Notes: generated from the sequence alone by a model not told the origin. DNA of 60,000 bases from Cryptomeria japonica (GCF_030272615.1 NC_081407.1:151737048-151797047); one strand, 5' to 3'. Positions 44,734 through 57,155 are shown, counted from the first letter of the stretch. Program-made: numbers and translations.

Positions 44734-46818
44734 TTGATCGAGGTGACAGAAGTATATGGATATAATGCAAAGACTTCCAATACAGATCATACCATGTTCA
44801 AGAATCCACTCCCATCATATGAGAAAGGAGGCCCCTCCCATCAAGGTAAGAACCAAGATAACATGACAAAATATACATGTGCATCATATACATATACCAT
44901 CAATAACCTTTATGATGCCAATGAAGAAGTTGCAACCATTACAATAAAAGGTAAATATCCTGCATGCAATGTTGTTACTCGTCGTAGTAAGATTACCATA
45001 CAAGGAGCATGATCAAGAGTGACATACGTGCCCAAATAGTATAGCCTTGTGGACCAATTGGATAAGATGCCAGCACTCATTTCAATACTAGAGCTTTTGC
45101 ACCTATCACCCTCACATAAAACCATCTTGGACCAAGCTCTCCAAGAAGCATAAGCTCCATCCAACCTCGATACAGATCAATTTCAAGCCATGGTTGGAAG
45201 TCTCAAATCATCACCATGTCTCACTTTTGTAGAGAATGATGATGAATCCTTTCAACAACCACATAAAGCCCTTCTCCATATTAAGGGATTCATACATAAA
45301 CACAAATTTAAGCGAGTCTTGATTGACAATGGAGTTGGCCTTAACATTTTTACCTTACAATTAATCACAATATTGGGATATGTAGAAGATGCAGTAGATG
45401 CTAGAAAGCAGATCACCATCAATGCCTATGATGATGCAGAATGCTCCTCAAAAGGGTGTGTTACTCTACTATTAAGGGTAGGACCCATGGTGAAGAATGT
45501 GTTTTGCCAAGTCCTAGACCTCCCTCTTCCATGTAATTTTATATTAGGTAGACCATGGATTCATGCCATGCAAGCAGTACCATCCACTTACTATCAATGC
45601 ATCAAGTTTCCACATAATGGAGTAGAGATTACTATCCCCGGTGATGCCAAACCATTCTACTTTTGTAATAATATAAGGCATCAACCTGATATCATAGTCC
45701 CTAGCAACAGAGAAGCTACCACCCCATCATCCTACATCCACCCAACAAATCTCACCAGACCATTGATCCCTACACCCAAACAGGAGAAGCTGAAAATACA
45801 AGTAAAGGATGAAGCCCCAGGAGAGTACAATATTAGTCAACTTTTCTTTGTTGGCCAACTACCCCTATCACCTAGGACTCATGGAAAACCAGAAATTTTA
45901 CTCAAACCACTTATTGCTGCCAACACTATTACACTTCATGGATTCATCCTAGGTAGATCACAAGAACAGGAAACTATTGATGAATACTTGGCATGATGGA
46001 TCTACAGAGACTCTTTTGATACAACTAGACAACAAATCACTATCCCTACAGAGAGGTATGGTAAAGGTTTTACCCTAATGCAAAAGATGGGTTATGATGG
46101 TCATAGTGGATTGGGATCCCACAAACAAGGTGTAAAAGAGCCATTGCAACCATTATTACAACCACAAGATAAAACTGGACTCGGATTTAACCCTGGTTCA
46201 AGAGGCTCTTCTAAGCTCAGGATTCCAAGCAAACAAAAACATACAACTTCCAAATTCATTCCTTCAAAAAGAAAGATAGTGTCCATTGTAGATCAACCTA
46301 CAAATCCAAGTTACAAAAGAACTTCTCAATTAAAGTATACACATCCATCAAGTAAGAAAAAGAGTTATGTTGCATGTCAACCCATCACTATGGGGATAAA
46401 ACTCATGTCCACTTCAAACACCCAAGTAACATCAACAACCCTGTTAGATAAAACCCCTATAGCAGTTGTTGACAAGCCTTTCATATCGATTAGCATCCCT
46501 ATAACATACAGTGACAAAGTTATACCAAGTGATTCTAAGACCGATTCAAATGACTATGAATGGGATTCTTTACATGACTCTGACGAGGATTCTTTAGAGG
46601 ATAAAAGAGTTGACAAAGATCCATGGATCAAAAAAAAATGGGATCCAGTTGATGAGGATACTTCAAGGACGGATTGGTCAACTCTCGAGCCCGATTACAA
46701 AGAGGATAGTACTGATGATGACCTTGATTCCTCCATACTTACCCTAACTGATGCATCCTATGACCTCAATCTCATTGATGAAGCAATGCCAATTATTCAC
46801 CCCGAACTCATTGACTAG
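44734..46818 (+). pseudogene. protease, linker and G-patch, gypsy copy 2
   Basis: One frame of 695 codons, broken only by in-frame stops (45,010 TGA and three more, near 45,037, 45,151 and 45,994), each one transition from CGA, CAG or CAA. Protease: VLIDNGVGLNIFTL (Asp-Asn-Gly in place of DTG/DSG), later FILGRPWIHAMQA (about 45,540). The linker contains NISQLFFVGQLPLSPRTHG. G-patch at about 46,078-46,190: MQKMGYDGHSGLGS and KTGLGFNPG. After it comes a Lys/Ser-rich then Asp/Glu/Ser-rich tail to 46,818. Confidence 0.85.
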
Positions 46819-47165
46819 GACTAGCAAGATCCCCCACACCTTCACACCTTCCAAAATGATGACACGGTCATAGACTTTCTTGAATTATGGGATAACATAC
46901 CTAGTGGGGATCACAAGGCTAGATTCGCTATTGAACTTAACATCGTGACTTACTTTGGAGAGAATGCCAAACCTTTCAGTCACAAAAATATTACAATCAC
47001 ATAGGATCCTCAAGTGAAAACCACACTGTGGCACTTTTGGAAACTAAAAGAGTAAAAACAAAGGATATATCCAAAGGTGAAAACCTCTTTGAGGCGCCTG
47101 AAGATCCAGATTTAATAGAGTTCTTCCAAAAGAGACAAATCAATTTTGCATGATCCTATCCAGAT
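46819..47165 (+). pseudogene. linker before RT, gypsy copy 2
   Basis: Coding-like but broken: a piece containing DTVIDFLELWDNIPSGD and ARFAIELNIVTYFGE, then several stops and frameshifts before the RT frame starts. This joins G-patch and RT in the element. Confidence 0.55.
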
Positions 47166-48383
47166 ATGCCAGGCCTTGATCCAGAGCTAGTAATGCATCA
47201 CTTGACAGTAGCAAAAGGAGCCAAACTAGTAAAACAAAAGCTTAGAAAGATGCATCCTCAAATTGCATTATTAGTAAAAACAAAACTCAAGAAACTGTTA
47301 GATGTTGATTTCATTAGACCAATTGATTATGCAAAATGGATATCCAACATTGTACCAGTGGAAAAACCAAATGGGGGCATCCGTATCTATACGCATTTTA
47401 GGGATCTAAACAAGGCATGTACTAAGGATGACTTTCCTCTTCCAAACATTGATGTGACCATGGACCTCATAGCAAGACATGCTATGCTATCACTCATGGA
47501 TGGCTTTTCAAGATACAACCAAATAAAGATTGCTCCAGAGGATCAACACAAAACAAATTTAACATGCCCATGGGGTACATACTGTTGGAATGTGATGCCA
47601 TCCGGTCTCAAGAATGCATGTGCCATATATAAAAGGGAAATGACTACCACCTTCCATGACATGATGCATACACTAATAGAAGAGTATGTGGATGATTTAC
47701 TAGCTAAATCAGTAACAAGAGAGGGATACCTCATCGTATTGGAAAAAAAATTCACCAGATTGGAGCAATATAATGTACACCTAAATCCGAAGAAATATGT
47801 ATTTGGAGTAACCTCTGGGAAGCTCCTAGGATACATTGCCTCAAATAAAGGAAGTGAGGTGGATCCTACGAAAGTCAAAGCAATGATGGAAATTCCACCT
47901 CCTTAGAACATCAGTCAGTTGAGGATATTACAAGGAAGGCTACAATCAATCCACCACTTAATTGCACAATTGGGCGACAAATGTTATCCCTTCACACATC
48001 TACTACATAAGAATGTTTGTTTCAAATGGGAAGAGAATTATCTGCAAGCATTCCAGCAGTTAAAGGACTACCTAATGATGCCACCATTTCTCACACTGCC
48101 ATCTCCCGACAGGCTTCTGTTATTATACATATCAGCTATAGCTACGGCCTTAGGGGTATTACTAGAACAACATAATGTTGAAGGAAAATAATATGTAGTA
48201 TACTACATCTCCAGGACACTCGTAGGGTATGAACTCAATTATACACATATTGAATGAGCTTGTCTTGTCATGATTTTAGCAACAACCAAACTAAGGCACT
48301 ACATCCTGACACACAAGATATAACTCCTTGCCAAGATAGATCCACTAAAGTATTTACTCAATAAAGTAGCAATAATAGGCCAT
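47166..48383 (+). pseudogene. reverse transcriptase and RNase H 1, gypsy copy 2
   Basis: RT is open for 246 codons (47,166-47,906): LKKLLDVDFIRPIDYAKW, SNIVPVEKPNGGIRI, LMDGFSRYNQI, WGTYCWNVMPSGLKNA, catalytic box EYVDDLLAKS (47,685-47,696, both Asp kept), LNPKKYVFG. The connection and first RNase H follow in the same frame (LLQSIHHL..., YISAIATALGVLLEQ), broken by stops near 47,904, 48,189, 48,255 and 48,318. Typical of gypsy pol; the polymerase core itself looks chemically intact. Confidence 0.9.
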
Positions 48384-48914
48384 TTGGCAAAGTGGGTTAT
48401 GCTCCTCAGCAAATCTGACATAGAATATGTGGACCAAAAAGCAATCAAAGGGAAAGTCATTCCAGATCAATTGGTTGAAGTGCCACTCATAGGAGACCAT
48501 CTTCTCATTTCAAATCTTCTAGATGAAGAGATCTTCACAGTCATGATGGCACAAAAATGGAAGCTATATTTTGATGGGTCCTACACTAGACATGGTTAAG
48601 GAGCAGACATTCTTTTTATCACTCCTCAAGGTGATAGCATTCCCAAATCATACAAGGTCATATTCCCATGCATGAATAACATAATAGATTATGAAGCTTT
48701 GATCATAGGACTACAAATGGCCATCAAATGGAACTTGAAGGAGCTACAAGTTAATAGAGATTCACAACTGGTAATTCAACAGGTCAATGATGAATACCAA
48801 ACTAAGGATGAAAAGCTCATGCCTTACAAAAAAATGGTTGATAGCTTCAAAGAATTATTCACAACTATCACTTTTGAATAGATTCCTCGAGATCATAACA
48901 AAGCTAGAGATGCA
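48384..48914 (+). pseudogene. second (archaeal-type) RNase H, gypsy copy 2
   Basis: Same frame as RT. LYFDGSYTRHG gives the first catalytic Asp, DYEALIIGLQMAI the Glu, NRDSQLVIQQVNDEYQT the second Asp, and PRDHNKARDAMA the region of the last. Stops at 48,597 (TAA) and 48,879 (TAG). A second RNase H after the usual one is a hallmark of the Tat lineage of plant gypsy elements. Confidence 0.85.
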
Positions 48915-50280
48915 ATGGCTACAATAGCCTCTCTCCTTGATCTTCCACAAAATTCAACACGCAATGAGTTCTTAGTTGAACAACTTTGGATCCCTGCTTA
49001 TGATATACCAAAATCAGAGATGGTATGTCAACTCATCGATCCCAATTCCCCATGGTATGGTGAGTTTTACGCTTACCTACGCAATAAAATCCTTCCACCT
49101 AACCAATCAAACAACCTACACAAAACCTTAATATGCCAATCCGCTCGATACACCATACTTGCCAAAACCCTATACCAACGAGGTCTCGCTGGTACTCTCC
49201 TCTGATGTTTAGAGCAAGGTGAGGTGACCACAACTTTAGAAGAAGTACATGAAGGTATCTGTGTGGCTCATTCAAGTGGCCCTTCATTAGCTAAAAAGAT
49301 CATGTAGACAAAATATTTTAGCCTTCTATGGAAAATAACTCCTACTACTTTGTCAGAAAGTGCAAGAAGTGCCAAGTTCATGGAGACTTGATACATGCAC
49401 CAGCATAAGAACTACAACCCATCGCAACACCATGGACCTTTTGTCAGTGTTGGACTGGACCTTGTGGGTAAAATCCATCCATCTTCATCCAATGGTCACA
49501 ACTTCATCATTATTCCTATAGAATAATTCACCAATTGGATCAAAGTAGATCACCTCATTCATCCTCAATTACATCATCTTCCGGTATGGTGTACCCATGT
49601 CCATCATCTTAGATAATGGACTTACCTTAAAAAATTAGGATGTACATGAACTCTGTGAGAAGTTTCATATCCAACACTGCTTCTCCACCCCATATTATCC
49701 ACAAGGAAATGGTCAAGTCGAAGTCTCAAACAAGAACATATTGAGGATCCTAAAAAAGACAGTCAATGATGTTGGTTGTGATTGACACATTCGTCTGAAT
49801 CCAGTTCTATGGGCATATCAAACTATCATTTGAACCCCTACAGGCGCAACCCCATACTCATTTGTATATTGAGTAGAGTCCATCATACCTATTGAAGTTG
49901 AATTGCCATCCCTGCGAGTCTCCTTGCACAATTTGATTGCTGATGAAGAGTACCAAGTCTCTTGTCTTCAGGATTTGGAACTGCTTGATGAAAAGCGACA
50001 AGATGCCTATAATCACCTAAAAGCATATCAGAAACACATGAGAAAAAGCTACAATCCTAGAGTCAAACCTCACACATTTGAGGTAGGAGATCTTGTTCTC
50101 ATAGAGAATCCCCACAATCAACCAAATAGAGAACATTGGGGCAAATTTAAATCCAATTGGTTGGGTCTATATGTCATTATTGCAGTCTTCAGGTCTAGGG
50201 CATATCAGTTAGCAACTTCAAAAGGAGAACCACTGGAAAATCCAATCAACAACATGCATCTCAAAAAGTCTCATACATAA
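48915..50280 (+). pseudogene. integrase, gypsy copy 2
   Basis: The N-terminal zinc-binding part is open to 49,205 and then decays (HSSGPSL near 49,270). The catalytic core (about 49,430-49,880) is scrambled by several frameshifts, with recognisable pieces such as YFSTPYYPQGNGQVE-like sequence near 49,690. The C-terminal 125 codons (49,903-50,280) are open: LEVGDLVLI-like EVGDLVLIENP, WGKFKSNWLGLYVI and NNMHLKKS at the end. Integration activity is lost. Confidence 0.8.
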
Positions 50281-52257
50281 GTTTTGTAGAGCAACAGGCT
50301 CATCAAATATCAAAAAATACCAAAAAAAATCAGAAAAAGTCCTGCAAAAAGTACAAAAAATGAAAAAATAAAGAAAATAGTAAAGAAAAATCATTCATCC
50401 AAACAATGAAAACCACTTTGGTGGTGCCTTGGATAAGTATGGTGGTGAAAACCTAGAAAATAGGCACCATTCATAAATGGTGTAGCTCCATTGTCAGTCT
50501 GACTTGATGTGATCACATTTATTGCATCTACTCATACATCAGAGATCTACCATGGCTTGTTATTGATTTGTAATCAGGGTTATTACCTCATATGTCTCAT
50601 ATCATGCTTTCACACTAACTGGGGGCAACTTTTTATTATATGATGGGAGTGGATTCTAAATAATGGTGATTCATCGAGTTACTCATTTGAAAAATGTCCT
50701 ACAAAACAAAAATCCAAAAAATATTCAAAACAATTCAAAAACCCAAAAACATTAGAAAACATCAAAATCAATCAAAAGCATTGCAATAAACTTGTTCATT
50801 GTACATAAACACCCAGTCAGACACAAAACAACTTTTTGAGCTACATAAAAGATGATAACTATTAGACAAACATGCAAACATCTAAGCAACACATACACGA
50901 AACCATCTTAAACAAGGATGCATCCTTCCTTCAAAATTGAGACATGATGACATATCTCTTTGACAAGAAGATTCTATTTGGTTGATCGGCATTTGGTCAA
51001 ATTATTTCTTTTTATATAATATTCCTATGCTACTCTAGGATATCCACAAGTGATTAGAGTGGCTAGGGTGGTTCCTAATATCTTTTTCTTATCTTTGTTT
51101 TATGTTTGCAAATTGTTCCAATGAAGTTCTGGAGCACAACGTGGGAAGTTCACTACGCTATGAGATCCTATACAAAATAACAATTCATGGATCACTATGG
51201 CTTACTAACTACAACATATACCTCGACCACGTGTATATGAACCAGAATAGAGGGGAATTTATCCTTGTCTGTGATGTTTGTTTACAGGTGGAACACTCAA
51301 CCTTGGTTTCTGATACCTTGACCAAGATTGCTACTACCATCCCCAATGATGAAAGAAAACACTATGAAAAGAACAATATCCATACATTTCATTTCATTTG
51401 AGCGTATCCTACCATTACATTTCATCCATCCATAAATGCATCGATACATATCATTCATACATTGTCATGACAATGGATAACTCTATTTAGATACTCTTCC
51501 ATAGGAATGGGTACTAGGTCCTTCATACCTTCTATCTAACATTGACTCCCCCCTTCACCCTCCCTATCCAAGTCATCATCATAATTGCATACCCTACATC
51601 GTTTCTCATCAAAATCGATCAAGCCAAGTACTATAAATCAAGGTCCCTTGTAGGCCATCTCAATAAGCAAAGCAATTTACTGCATCTGACTTTTAAAACC
51701 AACTGTCAATTGGTTGACCAATCAACCACAATCAACATAGACAATTACATCAATTGTCTAAGTCTCAATGAGTAATTTGACTCAGGTACCTTGACTTTAT
51801 CAAGCAATTACATCAATTGTCTAAGTCTCAATAGGTCAATTTGATTCACTTACTCAAACGTTATCCTATTCAAGCGACAACTAACATCAACTGTCATGCT
51901 TTGACTAATCCCAGGGTAATTCACCTAATTGCACCAAACTCTCCAAAATAATACTGATAACTTGAACAACATCAATCAAATGCACCACAATACCAAATTT
52001 GCATCATATCTCCTGCATGACCTAGGGGTACTTACCAGCTTCCCATTATTCTCTACTGCTCACCATTCACCCTCATTCATTCCAAAATCCTCCATTCCAC
52101 CAAGCCTATTTTTTTTTAAATTTCGAGAGATCGCCCAAATTTTTCCAATTTCATCCAATCTCTTGAGGGGGCATACCTAACCACCAAATTAGTGCATGCT
52201 AGGGCATGTACCATGCTTGCTTGTTTTTCTTTAAAATGATGCAATAAACCACACCAT
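50281..52257 (+). other. 3' untranslated region, gypsy copy 2
   Basis: About 2 kb after integrase. Includes low-complexity A-rich sequence, a 99-codon open frame (51,102-51,401) that I do not recognise, and a direct repeat of about 29 bp (from 51,742 and 51,805, period 63) with CAATTACATCAATTG-type core. No second LTR element recognised here. Confidence 0.5.
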
Positions 52258-52273
52258 CTCAAAGAGGGGCAAA
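52258..52273 (+). other. polypurine tract, gypsy copy 2
   Basis: CAAAGAGGGGCAAA directly before the 3' LTR; purine-rich with one C. Confidence 0.65.
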
Positions 52274-53680
52274 TGTAGACACCCAAATCTGTCCACTTAA
52301 TTAAATGAATACTTAGCATTTATTTGATTATTTAACCATTATTCAATAATTAATTAAATTAATATTTTATTAATTCACCCTAACCCTCTTCTCCTATTAA
52401 TTAAATAAATTATTCAATTTATTTGATTTAATTCATGTAAACCATATTTTGACTTTTAATTAAATAAATCAAATTTATTTTATTAAATCTCCTTTTTACA
52501 TTTAATTAAATACCCTCTTCACATTTAAATAAATTAATATTTATTTAAATATCTATCTAAATGCAAGTTGCACCAATAATTGAAATAAATGAATTTTATT
52601 TCAATTAAAGTCCTAAAAATCCTTCCCACTTGCATTTTCCTACAAACCTACTTCCATGCTTAAACCTCTTCTAGATTCTTCAAATCACTTCCTTTTTGCC
52701 TAATTACCCCTTAAACATCTACATATTCCTTAAGAAAGGGGTCACTACTCAAAATCCTCCAAAGTCTTCATAAACCATTAAAGGCTTTGTGTCTTCAACA
52801 AGTTAACCTCTAAAGTCTTCAATAACCATTAATGGTTAACTCTAACTCAACCCTTGGTTAGAGAATTTCTCTCTAACTTAACCATTTATTTAACTCATGG
52901 GTCTCTTCAATCATTCATTTCTTTGACCATAGTTATCCTTTAGCCCTTGCACAAGAGTTTATCCCTTGGATAAAAGGATTATCCATTAACTCAACCCTAA
53001 CCAAACTCCCTAGGGTAACCTTCATGTCTCCTCAAGCATTTAATGCCTCTTCTCTCTCCTCTCAAGCCTTCTTATGTTGACACTTGTCAACAGGATTGGT
53101 TTGAAAGTGTCACATGGATTGAGGATCATTCAATCCTAGCCCTTGTTAAGATAAATCCATCTCAACCCTTTATTTTCCCATTTCCTCTATAAATAGAGCT
53201 CATTCCTTCATTTTTGAGGCACATACACACACACACGTAGGAGTTATCTATGCATTATCATTGTCACTTAGAATTTGAGTGTTTCGTAGGAAGCCCTTTG
53301 TATTATTCTTTAGTTCTTCCACTAGTTGGAATTTCTATTTAGCCTCTAATACTTCATTTGAAACCTCATTCAACACTTGACATAATCAACCATCTCCCAT
53401 CCTCCATTTGACTTCCCCTTGGTGTTAAGTGCTCAAATTGAGGGCATACATCAAATAGTAGCAGGATCTTAGAGAGGAGGAGGAGGACAAGGAAGTGCCA
53501 TGGCATAGGGAGCATCATGAGGAAGTTCATTTTGTTTTGTTTGTTTCCTAATTAGCTTCTTGTTTACTAATCTTTCTCGATATGTTTTGAAAGGGTTTGA
53601 GTTAATTATGTATGTGGTTGAGCATGTTATTTAGATGAACTCATATTGGTTTTTCACTAATCATCGTTTTCATTGCATCA
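52274..53680 (+). repeat. 3' LTR of gypsy copy 2
   Basis: 1,407 bp, matching 36,280-37,682 end to end with roughly 8% differences by eye, many of them C/T or G/A. Confidence 0.9.
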
Positions 53681-55073
53681 AAATAAATTTGGAAAGACTA
53701 AAGCACCCTAAGCCTTACCAGATAGCATAAATTTAGGTTGATCATAAGATACTAGTAAGTGAACAATGTTTGATGAAATTGAATATTGGATCTTATCATG
53801 ATGAAGTTTTATGTGCTATTATGCCTATGGATATTTGTCATATCTTGTTGGGTAGATCATGGTAGTATGCTAGACAAGAAATACATGATGGGAGGAAGAA
53901 CATATACACTATTGTTGCAAATGGGATGAAGTAGACCTTGTTACCCTTGGAGGAGCCTCTAAAAACTGAAGTTTGTAGAAGTGGTAGAATTTTTTTGGTG
54001 AATGGAAGAAAATTCCTAGATGGGAGGAGACATGAGAATGTGTGTTTTGCCTTAATTCCTAAGAAGACTAACAATTCAGAGCATGAAGAAGAAAAATCAA
54101 ATAAAATGAAGGAGTTGTTGATAGAATATGTAGACATCATTTTATATAATGTACTTGATGGATTACTGCCTATGAGAAGTATCAGTCATTGCATGGACCT
54201 GATTCCCAAAGCTAGTTTTCCTAATAAAGAAGCACATTGAATAACACCGACAGAAAATGAGGAGCTGAATAGACAAGTGCACTATTTGTTGAAGAAAGGT
54301 TTGATTAGAGAGAGTTTGAGTCCTTGTGCAGTTCCAACAGTATTAGCACCTAAGCAGAATGGAGAATGGAGGATGTGTACCGATTCTAGAGAAATAAACA
54401 AGATCATAGTGAAGTATAGATTTCCATTTCCTAGGATGGATGACATAATGGATTGTTTGAGTGGAGCCAGATACTATATAAAGATAGACTTGAAGAGTGG
54501 ATACCATCAGATTAGAATTAGCGAAGGAGATGAGTGGAAGACAACATTCAAAACAAATGAAGGATTGTATGAATGGTTGGTGATGCCTTTTGGATTGATT
54601 GATGCATTGAGTACTTTCATGAAGTTGATGAATGAGGTATTAAAGAAATTATTGGGTAAGTTTGTGATTGTATATTTGGATAATATTTTGATATATAGTA
54701 AGACAAAGAAAAACATATGTTGCATTTGAGACAAGTTTTGTAGAGGTTGAGAGAAGAGAAGTTGTTGATAAACATTAAGAAGTGCAATTTCATGATAGAA
54801 GAGTTACTCTATTTGGGATTTGTGATATATGTGGATGGATTGAAGATAGATCCTAAGAAGGTAAGAGAAATTGTTGAATGGCATTCGCTAGAAAGCATTG
54901 GAGAGGTAAGATCATTTCATGGATTGGCTAGTTTCTACCAGAAGTTTATAAAAAATTTCAGTTCAATTTGTAGCCCTATGATAGAAGCAATGAGAGGGGA
55001 TAGAAAGGATTTCAAGTGGACAACTAGAGAAAATAAGAGATTTGAACTATTAAATCAGAAGGTAACCAAATAG
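53681..55073 (+). pseudogene. chromovirus protease (3' part) and reverse transcriptase
   Basis: Resumes the split protease (ERLKHPKPYQIA, then GRSWYYARQEIHDG-like sequence in broken frames) and continues into RT: MRSISHCMDLIPKA (54,190), [58 protein letters not shown]. The catalytic box is YLDN: the second Asp is an Asn codon at 54,682-54,684, which should inactivate the polymerase. After a stop at 54,727 the frame shifts and the thumb region is open to 55,073 (LYLGFVIYVDGLKIDPKKV). Confidence 0.9.
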
Positions 55074-55455
55074 CCTGGGTTGGCTTTACGAGATTTTAAC
55101 AAAGTATTTCAGTGAGAAGTTGAATGATGCAAGGAGGAGATATTATGTGTATGATTAAGAATTATATGCCATAGTTCAAGCATTGAAGAAGTAGAGACAT
55201 TACTTGTTTTCTAAAGAGTTTATGTTGTATATGGATCATCAAGCTTTCTAGTATTTGAACAGCCAAAGTAAGTTGAATCAGAGTCATATGAGATGGGTAG
55301 CGTTCTTGCAGAGTTATACCTTTGTTTTGAAGCATAGAAGTGGAAAGTCAAATTAAGTTGTTGATGCCCTGAGTAGGAGGAACTTGTTGATAGAGATTAG
55401 AGTAGAGGTATTAGATTTTGAGGAATTCAAGAACTTGTATGAGGATAATGGGGGC
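55074..55455 (+). pseudogene. chromovirus RNase H
   Basis: Decayed. Recognisable pieces in order: KYFSEKLNDARRRYYVYD, ELYAIVQALKK, RHYLFSKEFMLYMDHQA, MRWVAFLQSYTFVLKHRSGK and VVDALSRRNLL. Several in-frame stops, most one transition away from Gln, Trp or Arg codons. Confidence 0.8.
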
Positions 55456-55765
55456 TTCATTGGCTATGAAATATTATATCACGTGCATTCATATTGGGGG
55501 GTTTAATATCCCAAATATTAAGGTACAATATATTGCATATTGGTGAAAATAGGGGGGTTTTAATTTGAGCTATGAAAAAATAAAATATTTGGTGAAAATA
55601 AGGGGGGCTTTTAATTTACGTTGTGTATTGGGAGGGGTTGACAAAAAGGAATTTAGGGCAATATTTTTTGAAACTAGGGGGATTCTTTAGTATGTCGTGA
55701 ACACATGTGATATAAACCAGGTTCACTAAGTAAAGCTCCCATAAGGAAACGGTTATGGTCAACAA
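55456..55765 (+). other. unexplained G-rich insert in chromovirus pol
   Basis: Between RNase H and integrase the expected coding sequence is replaced by about 300 bp of AT-rich DNA with four G-runs, each followed by TTTAAT-like sequence (near 55,494, 55,551, 55,603 and 55,675). Two units share TTGGTGAAAATA before the G-run. No terminal repeat identified. Confidence 0.5.
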
Positions 55766-56956
55766 AAGTAAGTGGCTCGACTATTTCATTCAAGATGGAT
55801 GTTGTTTAAAGGAGTTCAACTATGTATACCTAGGAGTTCTATGAGGGAGAGCCTAATAAAGGAGAATCATAGTGGGGGATTATCTAGACACTTTGGTGTT
55901 GATGAGACAGTGGTGTTGATTAGTGAGAATTAATTTTGGCCTTAGATTCATAAGGATGTCAAGAAATTTGTGCAGATCTGTAGAATTTGTCAACCTGCAA
56001 AAGGCACTAGTCAGAATGTTGGATTGTATAAGCCTTTGACAGTTCTGGAGAGACCTTGGGAGGACATAAGCCTGGATTTCATACTTGGATTGCCTAAGAC
56101 ATACCGAGGAAATGATTATATATTTTTGGTGGTTGATAGTTTCTCAAAGATGGCACATTTCATACCTTGTAAGAAGACAACAAATGCAATTCATGTTGCA
56201 GACCTATTTTTCAAAGAAGTGGTGAGATTATATAGATTACCTAAGAGCATAGTTTTATATAGAGACACTAAGTTTGTTGGATATTTTTGGAGAACACTTT
56301 GGAAGAGGATGAAGATAGATTTGAAGTTCAGTTCTACTTTTCACCCACAGACTGATGGGAAGACAGAGCTAGTGAATAGGAGTTTCAGAAATTTGTTGAG
56401 ATGCTTAGTTGGAGATAAAGTCAGAAGTTGGGACTTGATTCTTGCATAAGAAGAATTTGCCTACAATAATTCAGTGAACATGAGTACTGAAAGAACACCT
56501 TTTGAGATTGTTACTAGAGCACACCCTAGAAGCGTATCAAAATTGAGAGATATCAGTAATGAAGACAAGAGGAGTGTAGAAGTAGAAGATTTTGCAAAGC
56601 ATATGAAGGTAATACATACTCAGGTTAAAGAACATTTGGAGGGCATGAACAAGTATAAGGATAAAGTGGATGAGAAGAGGAGACATATATAATTTGAAGT
56701 CAGAGATGAAGGAATGGTGTATTTGAGAAAAGAGAGATTTCCAGTTGGAACCTATAATAAGTCCAAGATGAGGAAGTTTGGACCCTATAAGATCTTGAGG
56801 AAATTTAGTTATGGAAATGCATATGAAGTGGAGTTACTAGATAGTTTGGTTATTTCACCTATATTCAATATTGCAGATCTACATCAATACCGTGAGGTAG
56901 AATTCAGTAAGGATAGTGTTACAAACATGGAGAAGCAGATACCCGAAGGGAACTAG
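55766..56956 (+). pseudogene. chromovirus integrase
   Basis: The zinc-binding part (HSGGLSRHFGVDE, then CRICQPAKGTSQ near 55,980) is broken; the core is open 55,970-56,449: first Asp in SLDFILGLP, second in YRDTKFVGYFW, Glu in HPQTDGKTELVN. After stops at 56,447 and 56,690 the C-terminal domain (56,714-56,956) has FPVGTYNKSKMRKFGPYKIL and SPIFNIADLHQY. All three catalytic acids are kept. It ends just before a chromodomain remnant. Confidence 0.88.
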
Positions 56957-57120
56957 ATCGGATTAAAGACATTTTAGATAGTAGGATTGGATGTTGCACC
57001 TAGAGCAACGAGTACAGAGAGTATCTCATGAAGTGGAAAGGCAGACCAGTTGAAGATTCATCATGGATTTCTCGAGTAGAGGTAGATCGTCTTACTTTTC
57101 CTCTAACCTCAAAAAAGTGA
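56957..57120 (+). pseudogene. chromodomain remnant
   Basis: After a TAG and a frame change the sequence encodes EYLMKWKGRPVEDSSWISR, the chromodomain core used by chromoviruses to target chromatin, followed by VEVDRLTFP and a stop. Placement at the end of integrase identifies the element as a chromovirus. Confidence 0.75.
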
Positions 57121-57155
57121 GGGACTCACTTTTTTCAATAACCCTAGATGTCTAA

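Larger units (their letters stand above)
36280..53680 (+). mobile_element. Ty3/gypsy element with G-patch domain, copy 2 (Tat type)
   Basis: A full element of 17.4 kb: LTRs 36,280-37,682 and 52,274-53,680, PBS, long leader, leader ORF, Gag, protease, G-patch, RT, two RNase H domains, integrase, 3' region and PPT. The second, archaeal-type RNase H supports the Tat lineage. LTRs differ by roughly 8% by eye, so insertion is old. No perfect 5-bp target duplication is seen: the left flank ends AATAATCTG and the right begins AAATAAATTTG. The host protease reads on across the two flanks. Confidence 0.92.

Noticed and set aside
51102-51401. Possible third ORF downstream of integrase in gypsy copy 2
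   Set aside because: No counterpart visible in copy 1 (outside the window) and no recognised motif; kept only as part of the 3' region.
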